DNA of 41,414 bases. It comes from Accumulibacter sp. (GTDB lineage Bacteria > Pseudomonadota > Gammaproteobacteria > Burkholderiales > Rhodocyclaceae). Under the pieces are notes generated by a model. That model saw only the letters and a program-made list of their open reading frames with translations, was not told where the DNA came from and did no database searches. Each line of letters starts with the position of its first letter. Within the stretch, counting starts at the first letter, position 1. The stretch covers positions 1 to 41,414 of the forward strand of contig JACKLX010000024.1 of the NCBI GenBank assembly GCA_024235695.1, in the 5' to 3' direction. Made by a program: the position numbers and the translations under genes. Shown piece by piece: positions 34,201 through 37,200 of this stretch.

Positions 34201-37200
34201 CACCGACGATCGTGCCGTCGAACTGCGCGTCGCCTTCGATGGTGAAGGTGTTCGCCTCGCGCCCGCCGTAGATGGTGGTGTTGGCGTCGATCTTGGTGAA
34301 CGTGATCTTGTTATATTCGACGTCGCCGTCGTCGACCAGGTCCTTGCCGAGCAGCGGAATCGACAGGCCTGCGGTCTTCACCACCACCAGGCTGAGGACA
34401 CCGTCTTCTTCCGCGAAGGTGAAACTCAGCTCGTCGGTCACCTGGCGGAAATCGAGGACCAGATTCGCGGCGTTCGCGGTGTCGATCGTGAGGTCGCGGT
34501 CCTTGGTGTCCTTGTTGGCGGAGAAGAGCGATTGCAGCCCGCCGACGGCGCCGGCGAGCAGATCGCCGCCGAGCGCCGACGCCGCCCCGGTGAGCGACGC
34601 ACTCGGGCCCCAGTCGTTGCCGAAGTAGAAGCTGTTGTCGCCGGCCGATGTCTTGATGGCCTCGATGTTCTGGAATTCGCTGTTCTCGACCAGAACGATG
34701 TGTTCGCCTGTCGCAATGTCTGCGGCGCTGAAGTCCGACCATGAGGACTGGGTGCCGTCGAACAGCTGAACCGTGCCGCTGGAGGGCTGTCCGCCGGTGA
34801 GTCGCTCCTGCGATACGGCGACCGGGTCGGCGCCGGTGAAGCCGGCGTAGTTGTTGTCGCTGATGACGTGCACCATCGGCACGGTGACGCGCTCGAAGTC
34901 GAGGGTGTCGGCTTCGCCTTCCCCGCGCAGCTCCGAGACCTTGTCGACGCCCCAGGCATCCTCGAAGACATAGCGGTCGTCGCCGAGCCCGCCGGCCAGC
35001 AGTTCCGGCGTGCCGACGGCACCGCCGGCGCCACCCCAGAGTTCGTCGTCGCCGGGGCCGCCCTTGAGATCGTCCGTTCCGGCACCGCCCTTGAGCGTGT
35101 CGTTGCCGGCGCCACCGTCGATCACGTCCGCCAGGTCCCAGCCGACGACGATGTCGTCAGCCGCGCCGGTCTTGACGGTCGAGGCCGCGGTCGATTCGAT
35201 CGTGTCGACCGCTCGTGTGTCATCATCGGTGGCGGTCTTGGGCCGCGTGGCGGCCGCCGTGTCGACGCTGGCGACGCCCTTGGCGTACAGCGCACCGAGA
35301 TAGGTTTCGTCCACCGTGACGCTGTCCAGGACGACGGTGTCGGCGAAGCGCAAGCCCAAGGTCGCGCCCCCGAGGAAAGCCAGGCGGTGCGCTGCGAAGG
35401 CGGTCGCATCGACCGTGTACTGCGCGCCTGTGTTGTTGAGCACCGCCGTCTCGCCGGCGAAGCCCTTGCTCAGCACGAGGTGCCGCTCGGGGCCGGCCGC
35501 GCCGGACAGCTTCACGCTGCGCGTGAAACCGTCTTCGACGGTCAGCGTCGCCTTTCCGCTGCCCAGCACCAGTTCCGCGATACCCTGCGCCGTGATGGTC
35601 TTTCCGGCGACCGACTTCACCGTCACCGTGTTGCCGGCGCCGAAGGTGATGTCCAGTAGCCCGCCCAGACCCGACAGGTCCAGGATCGACCTGGCCGGGG
35701 CGGGCGTGGACGGCGGCGTGGGCGCGGACTGGATGTGCAGGTCGTTCGCCATCGAACTGATGGCGTAGGTGACGACGGCATTGGCATCGCTCGGGGCGAC
35801 GATCTTCTCGATCACCCCGGTCGCGGTGAGCCGCTGTTCGGCGATCGTCGTCACCAGCGACCCGGCGGGGATGGTGGCCGTGGACGGCGCCACGGCGATG
35901 TCGCCGCTGTGGTCGTCGACGGTGATGCGAAGCTGCTGATTGGCACCCTCCTGGCCCAGGTCGACGTGCGCCTTCCCGGAAGCGAGGCCGAACTCGGTCT
36001 CGATCGCAGCGGCGACGGCATCGGTCCAGACGCCTTGCGCAATCTCGTTCACCCGCGCCGTGTCGGCCGCCAGCGCCTTGCGCACCTGGGCCGCCTCGAT
36101 GGTCGTGGGCAGGGCCGCGAGATAGGTCTTGATCGCCGCCTTGAGCTCCGCCTCGCTGCCGACGAAGCCGCTGCTCCACTGCCCCTCCGCGAACAGCGTG
36201 ATGTCGACGCTGGCGGCCTGATAGTCGGCCGCATCGGCGTCCGAGGCGAACTCGCCGACTGCCAGAGTGAGGGTCTTTGCCGTGACGTTCCAGGTGTTGC
36301 TCCCGTCGCTGGTGGGCTTGCTCGGGTCGGCCTGGGCAAAGACCGGCAGGCGCGGATTCATGTACAGCGTCGAAACGCCCTGCTGCGGATCGGCGCGGAG
36401 CCAGTTGCCGTCCACCTTGTAGGCGATCGACTTGTCGCGTATTTCGAGGTACGCCAGTCCGAAGACCTGTCTCACTTCCAGCGACATCCTTGCCGCGCGC
36501 GCGCTCACGTACTGGTCCAGTGCCGCCTGCACCTGCACCAGCGTCGGCGCGGTCACGCTGACGCTCTCGCGGGCACTGCCGAGCGCCATGTTGAACGCCA
36601 GCGCGCCGCCGGCGACGGCCGTGGCGTGGCCGCCGGCATCGACCGTGACCGTCGACAAGCTGGCTGGCGGCAACGACAGCAGAACGTCAAGCTCGTCGCT
36701 GGCGGCGCTCACGTCCGCCGGCAACACGACGCCGGTCCGGGTCTGTGTCAGGAGCAAACCGGAGCCATCGATGGCAATCTCCAATTCGCCGGTAAGATCC
36801 TTCAGATTGAGCGCATCCGTGCCGGAGGCATCGGTCACCGTGTCGGTGCCCCACATCGGTTCCACGAAGTAGCTGTCGTCGCCTGCGCCGCCATCGAGCG
36901 TGTCATTGCCGCCCTTGCCGTAGAGCCTGTCGTTGTCGTCGCCGCCCTGCAGGTTGTCGTCGCCGCTGCCGCCGATCAGCACATCGTCGCCCGCGCCACC
37001 GGCCACGGGAATCGCCTGCGCACCGAGCTTGATTTCCTGCCGACCGGCGGTCGTCGTGATCGAAGCGATGTCGGCGACCGTGAATCCCCCGCTCAGGTTG
37101 CGGATGCCGCCGATCTTCAGCGATGCCGGCACCGTCAAGTCCACGGCCACCTCGATCTCACCGTTGCCCTCCGGGTAGATCAGATTCAGCTTGCCGGTGA